Below, piece by piece: positions 27,601 to 39,600 of a stretch of 64,000 nucleotides of DNA (position 1 is its first letter; each line of letters opens with the position of its first letter). The notes under the pieces were generated by a model. That model saw only the letters and a program-made list of their open reading frames with translations, did not search any database and was not told the DNA's origin. The translations under genes were made by a program, and so were the position numbers. The DNA lies in the NCBI GenBank assembly GCA_026419785.1, contig JAODTK010005624.1, positions 124,001 through 188,000 on the forward strand, given 5' to 3'. Source of the stretch: Sclerodactyla briareus (Eukaryota > Echinodermata > Holothuroidea > Dendrochirotida > Sclerodactylidae).

Positions 27601-30600
27601 CCCGAGGGAAAGGGGACAGCAGAGCCGGTCCTCGACGTGCGAGGACGAGCCACCTCGGCCCGCCCCGCGGCTTGTAGGGGGGCTCATGCTGACCCAGAGC
27701 TCGATGCCTGTGGGGAGAGCGAAGGGCGGTGAAACGAGCAACCGCCCACGGCCCCGGACGGCAGCTCGAGAAAAAAGTCCCTCTCTTCGAGCGCCGCCAT
27801 ATCACTGGGTCTCCTCTGCCGTGGTATGTGTCATTCGCTAGACAGGCGGAGCCTCACAAGTCCTCTGTCCCAGGAGCGAATGGCCGGAAGGTCCGGTAGC
27901 GGACACACTTTCCCGTATTGAGGAAAAGTCCCGCTACGGAAAATATCCTCCAAGAGTATAACTCCTCCCGTGTATTACGATATTACAATAACCAAATCAC
28001 AAATAGAATAAACTTCAGACATGAATGTGATATTTGCTCCTAATACGAGTGTGTATTCAGTATAAGATATACAAAATTACATAAACATCAGCCGAGTTAC
28101 GGAAAAATCTTCAGGAGTTACCTCCTCCCGAAGATATTACCAATAACACACTATCACAAATAGGAAATCACTTCCGACATGAAATGTGATAGTTCATAAA
28201 ACGAGGGATTGCAGTATGAAGCATAAAATAAAAATTACATAACATCAGCGCTAACGAACGGTATACATAGTGATATCAAAGATAGGAATAATTTCCGACC
28301 TAATATGCGAAATGTCATAATACGTATGGGTAGCTGTATAAGACGATACAAAATACAAATCATCGGCTGGTAAAACAATATCACAACTAGGAAATCCTTC
28401 GACATGATAAGCGAAATGTCATAGTACGAGTGTATGCAGTATCAGAATATACAAAATACAAACCATCAGGCGATAACGAATGGTATATACAAAAGCAATA
28501 TCACCAGAAGGAATCACTTCCGACATGATATGCGAAATGTCATAACCGTTAGTGTATTGCAGTATAAGACTATACAAAATTACAGTAAGCGGCGGTAAGA
28601 ACTCCAGATACGACGAGTTACTTAGACTCCAAGCCAAGGAACGAACACAGTATCCCCCATTGCCCCCGCTCTCAACCGATCTTGCGTAACATTCCCTCGC
28701 GCCGCGCGCGGAGAGACAACCCCCCGGGAGAGGGGAACCGGGAGGGCAGGGGACAAAACCCAAGGAAGGGAGGGAGGGTGGGAGGGGGGGGGGGTCAGGG
28801 AAGCCACCGGACAACAGTCCAGCCCTACGGAACTAACCCCCCAACAAAAATAGGAGCCCACAACACCAGCGTGTGTGTAGGCTACGGGGGAAGACATGCA
28901 CAACCCTATTGTGCTAGGACCAGCTTAGGCTAAATATGGAGTACGCAAAAACGGGACTCGAGCGGAGATAAATCCAAATCAAGATCACGCAAAACAGCTA
29001 AGGAAAACCTACCTGATAGACGACGTCCAAAGGAAAATGCTCTCCAGATTATGAATGCGATGAAAGCAGAGGGTTGATTTTCGGCGATGAAAAATCGATG
29101 TGTGAAATTCTTAGCACAAGAGCTCATGAATTAAGCGTTCAAATGGCAAATTAAGAAGGACGATAGGTTGCCAGCCAGGACTACTTGAAAAAGTCCAGAG
29201 ATGGTCAATGGCGCGGGGTGGGGTGCAAAGTGCAAGATGGGTAAGTGGTAAGTGAAGTGAAACATAGATGGTCAGTAACCATACTACATTTCACCTGGTT
29301 CCACCCCAGTGGCATCTCACTCCTCCACACATGAAACCAGATGGAATGGTTTCAAGTAAAACCATACTACTAGTCCCTGGTTCAACTCCAAATGGCATCT
29401 CACTACCTTCCCACATAAAACCACAGGTCGACATGGTCAGTAACAATACTTACATTCACCTGGTTCCACCCCAATGGCATCTCACTTCTCCAACATGAAA
29501 CCAGCTGGAATGGTCAGTAACCTACTACATATTACGGTTCAATTCCAATGGTATCTCACTCCATCCCATACAAGAAACCAGATGGAATGGTCAAGTAAAA
29601 ATGTGGCCATTCAAGCGTACTTACCCAATTTCTTGAAACCAGTCTCACCAAGCATAAATTTCCGGAAGTGTAGGATGAGATAATCTGGAAAAGTTGAGAA
29701 TCTGCTCCTTCTAAACACAGATTAGAGAAATAGACCTCAGAGGAAAATTTGCTTGGCAATACTATTCTACAAAGCAACACAAGGCCCGAGGCAATCATCA
29801 AAAGAAAGAAAATCACTGTAATAATCATAGATATCATCAAACCATAGAACTAATATATGCAAAATCTATACCTGTAGAATGACCCTGCCAGGTTTTAAAT
29901 GTCTCAACACAACAACTCAGTACATGGATATGATAATTATGGGTGCTATAAGCAATGAGGTATAGGTCATGGTATGGTTAGTCCACTTTATATTGGGCAG
30001 TGTATTGCCTCTCCAGTTACGGGTATTCATTTCTGTGAGCGCCCCCTCCGTAAGCACCCACCCACCCTTCGGCAACGATCAAGTGTGAGTATAAATCCTT
30101 TTCCTCACCAAAAAAGTTGATTCTTTACTTTATCCCGCAGACGAACATAAAACGATTATAGGGCCTCCACATGTGATGTTGTATCAAGTGGGTTGAAAAC
30201 GATTGTGTAGCCTGTATATACCCTCATGAGGCCTCCCTGAAACTCTGCAAGCACCCGAGTGCCTTATTGAAATGAGAGTAGCGGGTAATATAATAGCTCC
30301 ACGGTTTAATTCAAACAAGGGTCCATTTTAAAGTCTGGTGCCAACCACCACACCAGCCATTGGACCAAACCCAGATCCCAGCAGTTGACGTGTGAATGCC
30401 CAGGGACTTGACTGCAAGTATTAAGCTAACATAATAAATAAAAATTAGGCATGGCATAGAACTCCAATGGCCACATTCCCGGTATCCACGGAGGGTCATG
30501 CATAAAGGTCCCACAATACAGAGGTAGCAAACTGCAATCCACTGGTCCAAATTCCTGTCGTGGTTACAAATTCTGAGGAAAAAGTTATGGATTTTAAAGT

Positions 30601-33600
30601 TGGGAATCGGGGATCTCATGAAACATTATCAATAAAATTACTATTGCACGAAATTTCATGATGTGTGGCTAAGACAAACATGAAATGAAACAATTCTTCA
30701 TGCATGTATGGTGTTCGATGTTGTTTGAAAACTGAAAACTTTGAAGACACAACATACCAGCGCACCGTAGCATACCTTGCACAAAATGGTTTGATTATCC
30801 AAAGAGAAATTGACATTCATATTACAAAGGAAAAGAAGTGATGTCACTCATGTTTCCACAGTTGTATTGTGCAAGATGTGCAAAATACACAGGAAACAAT
30901 CTTGTAATACTTCAAAAGGTCTATTACCTTGCAACGGAATTTTCTCCAGAACAGAATGTTCACCACAAGTTTGTCAACTCCACACCCTCAATGTTGAAAA
31001 GGGGAACATGTGACCAAACCTCCACGGAGGAATCGGAATATAGGAATCCAAAATGACAGTCTTGGATAAGGAACACCATCCTACTGGCCTTCAAACACTG
31101 GGCATTGTTCAAGAGGAGACAGCAAGGCTGCTTGGTGTATCATCTATGCTCTATAACCTTAACCTAGAGGACCAGTTGGCCTAATTTGTTTGGTTTGGCA
31201 TAGCTTGCCAATCCCAAAGCTGTACCCAGACGTTGGAGTTAAGTCCACGTTGTACCCTTGAGCTTATCTTTATCCCACTTCAATCCCACTTGCTTCTCTC
31301 CACCCAGGTGTACAAATGGAGATTTGAGTCTAAGTACACAACTGGCGCTGATTACAGCTGCCACGATATACTCTCCGGGATTTTCGAAGTGCGTACTGGT
31401 TCCTATAATCTGGTAATGCCTGCAAAGCACTTTGGTGGTACAGGGCTCAATAATAATTATCATTATTACCTTGCGCAATGCCCTTGTCCTTGTAGCTGGC
31501 TCAGAAGCCCCAATGACTCGGAGGCGGCGAACCTCTCAAGGCAGGCATTGAATGGGACCTTCAGCCTGGCGGCCGGCACCCTGCGCTTATGGTTCACAAG
31601 CCTCAGCCCTTCGTGTCCTCCCTCCGAGCCTCACTGGCATTCACCTCATCTATGAAGGATATATGGAGATCAGTGTTGAGAGGGTATGACTATATGTACT
31701 CAACTCCGGAAGGAGGTAATTGAGGCCTTGTACTATGAAACAAACAATTATGGAAGGATGTCTCAACCCAATTAGAATCTAACAGATATACAGCATGAAT
31801 TTTGTTGAACTATTGGAACATTACCAAGTGCTACCTATTTGCCAAATGAACAAACAGAGAAAACATGTATTATTCTGTGATAAAAAATGAACGGTTCACG
31901 ACCAGCAAAATTAAACCCCAACACCTGGAGAGCACAAGTACAGCATCATATTGAAGAAAGATGGCAGGTCTCTGTATCGTCCATTTCAAACAATCCTTTT
32001 ACCCAGAAGGCACATATCAGATTGCCTTCAGACTTCTTAGATTACGACAGACTGAATTTATTCTATTGGTAGTTTAGAATTCATCACTCACAAACACATC
32101 AAAATAATATAATGAAGGAAGACCATAGTCATTTGGAAATATGACTCGACTATTGACATCCCTTCATAACCTTAGGAGAAACCAACCCCCACCTATGTAA
32201 AAATATCTTTTGGAAACTGCGAAACCAACTACCCAAGGGATAGACTAACAAGATAAGAGAGAAATACCCTCGTACATTGCTATATGAATACCTTTTTTGC
32301 TGCCAGTCTGTTACCATGAAACACACAATTGCAGCATTGACCATGTATAATCTACATCATTAAAGCTCCATTCAAGCCTGTATTTCATGTCCTCCGTACA
32401 GCCATAGTACCCCACACTGTAGTACACTCTATTGTTACTGACTGATATTAAAACTTACAATTGAAAAAAAAAAAAAAATCTGTTGAAACGATTAGTTATA
32501 GGTCAAAATTGTGTCTTCGTAGACTAGGTCCCTGTGGCGAAATGAATATAGGTTATGGCCGGCTAGGCTTTTTTCAATTGCACAGAACCCTGATGCCATT
32601 TCCTCCAAAATAGAAAGATTTGGGATGCTGTAAGTTTGGACTGAATTAGTCGTCTTGTATGATGAGGTATCAAAAGATAGCATTCATTTTCAAGATCATG
32701 ATGCTCATTTTCTCTAATAATTTAAAAAGATGAATGAATGAAGCTTTAAATTCTCAAAATTAATTAAAATAAACCAGAAAAAGCGACATGCCGAGCTTAT
32801 GAATTGGGTGTAGGGGTTTTGATATGTCCTCTTTTCACGGTTTTGAAAAAAACATTTTCCTCCAAGGACAGAGGATCCCTACGCATTGAATGTTGAATTA
32901 CCTAGGTTCCTCAGCTCTCTCTCAGTGTTCACGCCTCCCTCCTATATTTGTTGCAGCTCGAGGGGTTATCGGCAGGAGGCGGGACAAACTCATTGCTCTG
33001 GGTCTAACGAAACCTGACTGGTCTGGGGCACACTCATTCCTCTCCTCCACCTCAATACGGGAGAGGGTCGCAAGGGTGGCTTGGATACACTGTTCCTCTG
33101 GAAAATAGACAAATACCATCAGAAATGGCAAATGTCCCATGATGCAGATGACTCAGACATACAAAGAAAGGGCGATCCTGGGAGTGAGGGGGGGGGGTGC
33201 GGGGGGGGGGGGCAAGTTGGGGGGGGCAAGTATAGGTGGGTAGTTAGTTTGATGTCTGTTAGGGCTATGCATCCACTCACAATTTCAAGAGATTCACAAG
33301 GGGGCTGGGGCTTGGCTATTGATAAGAAAAAATTGGAGTTAGCGACTTGCTTAGTTGCTCATAGAGTACTTCTCAAAAAATGTAGGAGTGTAGTAAAAAC
33401 GATCACATTAAGCATGGAGAATGGAGCAGAGTTTGTACCAAATTCTGAAATTATTAGTTTTAAAACTTACATTTTCTCACAATTCTTCGGAAACCATGAT
33501 GGTGCTCATTCATTGTTATGAGTAGTGTGGCCGAAAGGTTTGTACTTGGAGCCTGGCATGACAAAGTCTTGAGTATGATGATGTATTCTAGAATTCGGAG

Positions 33601-36600
33601 AAACTAGTTATAAGCTTCCCGTTATCTACTCATGGAGTACTTGCAACATTGCTAAGAGTAGCGTGTAGCTCTTTAACTACTAAGGTGTGTGAGATGTGGA
33701 CAATTTGGATTGGAGGCTTCTAATAGCAAGTTACTTCAATCAGGCTGAACAGATGGAGTAGATACTCGTAGGCATCCTGCTGTCTTTGGTAGCGAATCAT
33801 GGTGACCCTTCCCTACCAGTGTCTTCAACATCCTGGGGGCAATGCCATCTTGACCCTTGGGGAGGAAAAAGAAATTTTGTTTTCTTTGTTCATCGCCTCG
33901 CGAAATTTGAAGAAAAGAGAAAATCCCAGAATTCCAATTTACAGAAAAGCAACATACTACCACATGCATTTATCTGCATTGAGTACACTTCACTGCCTGT
34001 CTGTTTCACGAAACGTTTTATGTGAGGTTGTAGGCAACATCACCTTATTTTGGCTAAGAACGTGATTTAATGGTGACCGAACTCCTGAATTTCACATAAA
34101 GGTGTGTTTTGCCAGTAGTCTCGGATAAACGTACAAAGGTTTTGGTGGATGAATACTACAAATACCAAACAGGTTTCATTCAAAGAGAATGTTAAAGAAA
34201 CCAATCAGAACATTTTTTAGATTGACCAATAATATGTGGTGGTTTTTTCACACCGGGAACATGCTCAAAGCGCTGCTCGAACGGGGCATCACCCCTGATC
34301 ATCAGTGACTTGTCACACGTGTACTATACACCTTGGCTCGTAACTCCGAGGCACCAAGTCAGTTACCTCACTAAATTGTGTTCCTGGTGGGACTTACCGA
34401 TAGGGGAAACCACATACAGCACTCACAATTGGTACTCACCTTCACAGGTGGGTAGCGTGTGACATTTCTTGTCCAAAAGCACAGTGGGAACACGTTTTCA
34501 GGGAAGGGCTCAGAAACGTCCTGCAAATCACTGTTTGCCAGTCGGCGCTTACGTCCTGAGCTAATCCGCTACCATTATTACTATTAACTATCGTTCAATA
34601 CAAGTATGGTACAATAAATATCCTCAACTATCAATACTTACTACATCCCCTTCCTCTCCCTCATCAGTAGGAGGGGCTTGGAGTATCTCCAGACAGGATG
34701 CCTGCCCAAACTTGGCCCTGGAGTGGGGAGGAAAACAATGGGCGGAGAGGAGAGTGTGTAAAACTGATTTTGAAATTCGTTTTGCCAATTTAAAATTGGA
34801 TTATTTATTAATTTATTAATTAAAGACACCATCCTAGCAACATAATGCATAAGGAGAACACAGCGGATGTCTGCACTATGATGCATATGAACTCTGAGGT
34901 GTTGTTCTACACAGAGAGTGCTAGAATGCATGTTGCATGTTTTCAACACACCGGCCCACAAATGCGTTGAGTCGATAACGCTAAACATATGGTCACCATA
35001 ACATTTTGTGGAATCATACAACTACTGATGGTGCAGTGTGGCAATTCTTGTTGAAGAATAATGCGAGAATAATGCGAAGAATACGAGTCATAGTGTCCAT
35101 AGGATATGAAATGGTACGACTCATATTTGGATTTATAATTTGATTGCCAAATGAATCGCAGTGCACTTTTGCCTCTAAAGCAGTGACTAATTACATATTA
35201 GTTGCCCCAAAACTAGCTCAATACCACGATGAAGCAAAAACTGTACTCACGCATCCCATATCTAATGCTTTATATATAATTCTAGCAATGAACCAACAAT
35301 CTCAGCTTTATACTCTCAGAAAACTAGTGACTTACATTTGCACATTGAAGTCACCAGTAGCATCTGATGGTGCTGATCTGAACAGTTCCTCAACTTGACT
35401 GGAATACCTTAGGATTCAAAAAAGGAAGATTCAATAATGACCAAGATATACAGAAGTCCTAAAAAAGCAATGTTTACTTATATCGTTTTTGTGCATGTCT
35501 GCATTGATAAGACCTTATTAAGTATTGTCAACGAAAATAATTTGAGCATTGTCCTATTACTTAACACAACACAGAATATTAGACCAAGCAGACAGCCTAA
35601 TTATGAACATCAAAATTACTTTTGGCCTCTGCGACTATTGAATTGCTTTTCGTTGTACAATTCCATATGTATTTTGAAGAATAATAGGCTTTTCAACATG
35701 TATAAATAGTTCTATGGAAGTTGTCCACAATCATTGACTTTCCCAATCAACTGCAGAAATTACAGTTACAGTGCTAAGGGGCCCAGTATCAATGAACCAA
35801 CATTACTACATGTGACCAGGGTCATCCCCGATTTGCATACTAGTTATGGAGCGTGGTGGCCTAATTGGTCAAGGCACGAGCTTGTAACCCATAGGTGTGG
35901 GTCGAGCCAGCCACGTTGTACCCTTGAGCAAGGGACTTTATCCCGCTTGCTGTCCTTCCCCAGGTGTACAAAATGGAGACCCGTGAGAGTTATCAGAACA
36001 CAATTGGCGCTGTGATGTAGCTGGCCGCTGATATACTCTCCGGGATTGTCGGAGTGGTTGATAGTTCCTATGCTCGGGGTAATGTCGTATAAAGCGCTTG
36101 AGCACTATGGTGGGACGCGCCTATATAAGAGATTTGAACTCTTAATCAGTAAGCTTGTGTATCTTGTATGCTCCCTTACAAGGGAGCTTCTTATTCCAAG
36201 ATAGGTCATCTTATGTTGGCAACATGAGCCCATATTTCTGAAGCAGCCTCCCGAGAAATGGGTTTTTACGGATTTATGTTCAAAAAGTCTATAACAAATC
36301 AGAAACAACCATTCTTAGTGTATAGTTAGTTTATCCGTTAAAGCCTAGAAGTGCATGCTTCAGAAATAGGCTGGTAAATGCAAGAAACCTAGAACTAAAA
36401 AGATGAGGGATAAACCTCAAGTACCTTTGAACAAAATCTGGAATGGGAAGAGAGAACTTGAAGGACGGGTTCATTTAACAGCTGAATGAAAGAGAGAGAT
36501 TAAACACAAGGACTGGTTAAACAACAACAGGTGCTTTAATAAAAAAGAGCACCCATGGTGGTAGCTCAAACGGCACAAATGACCAGAAAATTCAATATTA

Positions 36601-39600
36601 TGTGTCATATGTTTGCGTAATTGAAGTTAAGAAGGCAGTTTCAAACAAGTGCCTATTGTGCCCCTTTTGTAACAACCTTTTGTCCTTGATCTTCATAAGG
36701 CACAGCTGTAGTAGAAGTCAATAAACATGCTAATTGTTGGTGCAACCATCCATCGAAGGACAAGCAATGGAGAGCAGGAGAAACAGAGTGGTGATCGGTA
36801 CAAGTGTGCGCCCGCTTGTGCAATCAGTGGTTTCTACCATTAGACTGAAGCAATTGACTAGATAACTATACAGTCGATTTGAAGAATGTAAGTTTTAACA
36901 AACTCTGAGAGCGAGAGAATTCCCACCCATTGAAATGCCAATCGTTAAAATTTGTATGCCACCTAATTAGCATATTTATTGCTGAAGTCTAGTCAGTTCA
37001 TGAACCTGCCATCTTGATTATATGCTAAAGTCAAACCACATTTATAGCTCGTATGGTCAAGGCGTAATCTTGCTAAGAAGCCTAAACAATAAAATCTAGG
37101 AAAGCAAATTAATCATGAATTATGGTGATTGGTTGGCCTAAATTATGATTAGATCACCTCATCTAACTTTTGTTGCCATTTGTGATCAATCAGCGATCGC
37201 TGACAACCATACAAAAACATGCCAGTATTTCATTGGGCTGCTTTCCTGGTTTGTAAATTGTGCATGTGTGCAGTGAGGACATGTAAGTCTTGTCTGGGAT
37301 GGTTTCACAATACCATGACTCAAAGTCAAAGTTGGCTGGTAAACAAGTCACATGGAGCATGATCTTTTGCTTCTCCAGGTTCTGAGAAAGTGGTCGGATC
37401 CTGGGATTCATGATTGTCTGTTGGATGGAACGTTAAAATGTGGTCTCTGGGGAACGGTTACCCCCTGCCTTGAGATCATTTGACCACCTCTTGAGAGACG
37501 TAGGTAGTTATCAAATCAAAATAATCAGGATCTAGACGATGGCTTGAATGGCTTCTGAATGTTGTTGCAAAGCTGTAATCAGCAAGTAAGATCAGAAGAA
37601 GGAAGCCTATACGGGCAGCGAATTGACTTATGGGTGAATGAAATTGTGTTACACACTGATGGCTACATAACAAAGTAAGTCTTTTTCTGTGTATGGTACG
37701 AGTGGGGCCTCGGACCACAAAAAATCATGAACACCCCGACGGTACGGCTGTGACCATCATAATGACCGAAATCACCACTGTGCACAAAAAATTGGAGGAG
37801 GAGATACCTTCGAAATGTTTTACAACATTAATGCCTTTGACCTTAACTTCACAAGGTCAAACATGTCCCAAAGGTTCACGAAAATTGTACCACGTTTGGT
37901 CGCACCAGCACGATGATGTTTGGAGCCAAAAAAGGCCAAGGTTAACACACTGAACTGACTGACTGGAGGATGGATGGAGTGGACTAGATGGAGGCATAGA
38001 TAGGGAGTGACATGCAGAAGGAGGCCAATAGCTCAACAGCATAGCTGGTTTGAGCTAAAAATTAAATTTCGTTATTTGTTGCTAACTAGAAGCATATTTG
38101 TCTTTCCACACACGCACAGCTATCCATTGATGCAAATACTCTATTCTAATTAATCGACTGGCTAGCTTCTAGCCTGTTATTCTTGCCATGCAGTCAGCTG
38201 GTCAGAGTAACTACAACCAAATAGTTTTACCTTTTTGATTGCTCATGACAAGCATGTCAACGCACAGATCTGTTTAAAGTCACGTTTCACAGTCAGACAA
38301 ATGCAGAAAGCGTATGGAATGTGTTCAAGTCGATCGGCCCATGATTGGTGTATCGCCTCCAGACATGCACCCGTTTTTTTGAATTTTCCACAATTTGAAC
38401 GCAAACGGTGCCTGACCAGGCTTTGCACACACAGCTTGTTCAGGACTCCTCAAGCCGATCAAATCCAACCACACGAGAACCAACTGTACCTGCTCTATAC
38501 TCTATCCCTGTTGTTCCCTAGTTTTTGGGGTGTAGAAATAGGGATAAAGCACGTACCAAAGACTCATATTGTGAACATAGCTTTGAACTCAACATGCAGG
38601 TAAATTCAGCTAAATATCCGCACAACTTTTTTTACAGAAAAAAAAAAAAAACCCCACAGAATGAATGAATCTAGAGAAGATAATCATACCTGGTTCCCAG
38701 TTCCTGAGGCCGGTGATCCCGGTCCTTAGTGGCTTTAGTTTACTCCCAGACTCCTGGTATGGTATCCACTCCCAACTCTCGTGTTCAGGTCCTATCTCCC
38801 GCTCAGTCTTGTCTTGTCTGGCTGAAATTTTTGAACATTAGACATTTTCAAATCACAGTATTTCTGTGATGGAGAGGTTCAGTTTGTCATCATCCTCATA
38901 CAGTTGTTGAAATCTACCATCACTACCTGCAATTTTGGAAGGATTGTATCAAAATTCAATTAAGAGGATTGTAATTATTACTTCTAATTCATTTACATTT
39001 TCAGGCTAGTTAGCAACCCACTAACGTGTAAAGCTCTCTTATAATGAATTGATACTCCCAATGACTATAACCTTACTTCATATACTGCTGTGTCCTATAT
39101 ATTGTATTCCAATAAGGGCAACTGTGCTTCCCCACAGAGCAGACAGTGTCTCAGGCCTTCAAAATTCTGACATTCACCTGATTTTCCCTAACTTTGCACA
39201 GTAGGGCCGGACAAATGCGCGCTTTTGAGGAACCAAAAACTCATCGCACTTTGAAAAACACGCAAACAAAGCGTGATCCTATCGGCAAACACAAGATCTT
39301 ATTTGTGAGTATTACATGGCAAACTGGCCCGCCATCAGGCCATTTGTTTGCTAAACTAATGTGATAAAAAAACATGGAAAAAACAAGACTCTTAAGTTGT
39401 TCTAGTTAGCAGAACAAATAATACCAACAACATTACTGCTTTTAACTGGCCTATCCTTTGACTTATTCAACACCACTTTCGTTCGTTTTAGATTTTTATT
39501 TGAAACTAATTTACCAAAAACGCAATGATTCGCAAATAGCGGAATTTCGCGCTGCCAACCGCGATCGCGCAATTTGTCCAGCCCTATAATGTGTCTCAGA

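Noticed and set aside
24842-27841. Several long GC-rich frames (up to 243 codons) as genes
   Set aside because: They arise in GC-rich tandem subrepeats on both strands at once, without motifs.
24120-29040. 18S, 5.8S or 28S ribosomal RNA gene
   Set aside because: No conserved rRNA core sequence was recognised; only spacer-like architecture is visible.
34380-34520. Extra USP5 exon with good-looking splice sites (GATTTGCAG to GTGAGTACC)
   Set aside because: The encoded peptide ([13 protein letters not shown]) does not match USP5, and the exons on either side join in frame without it.
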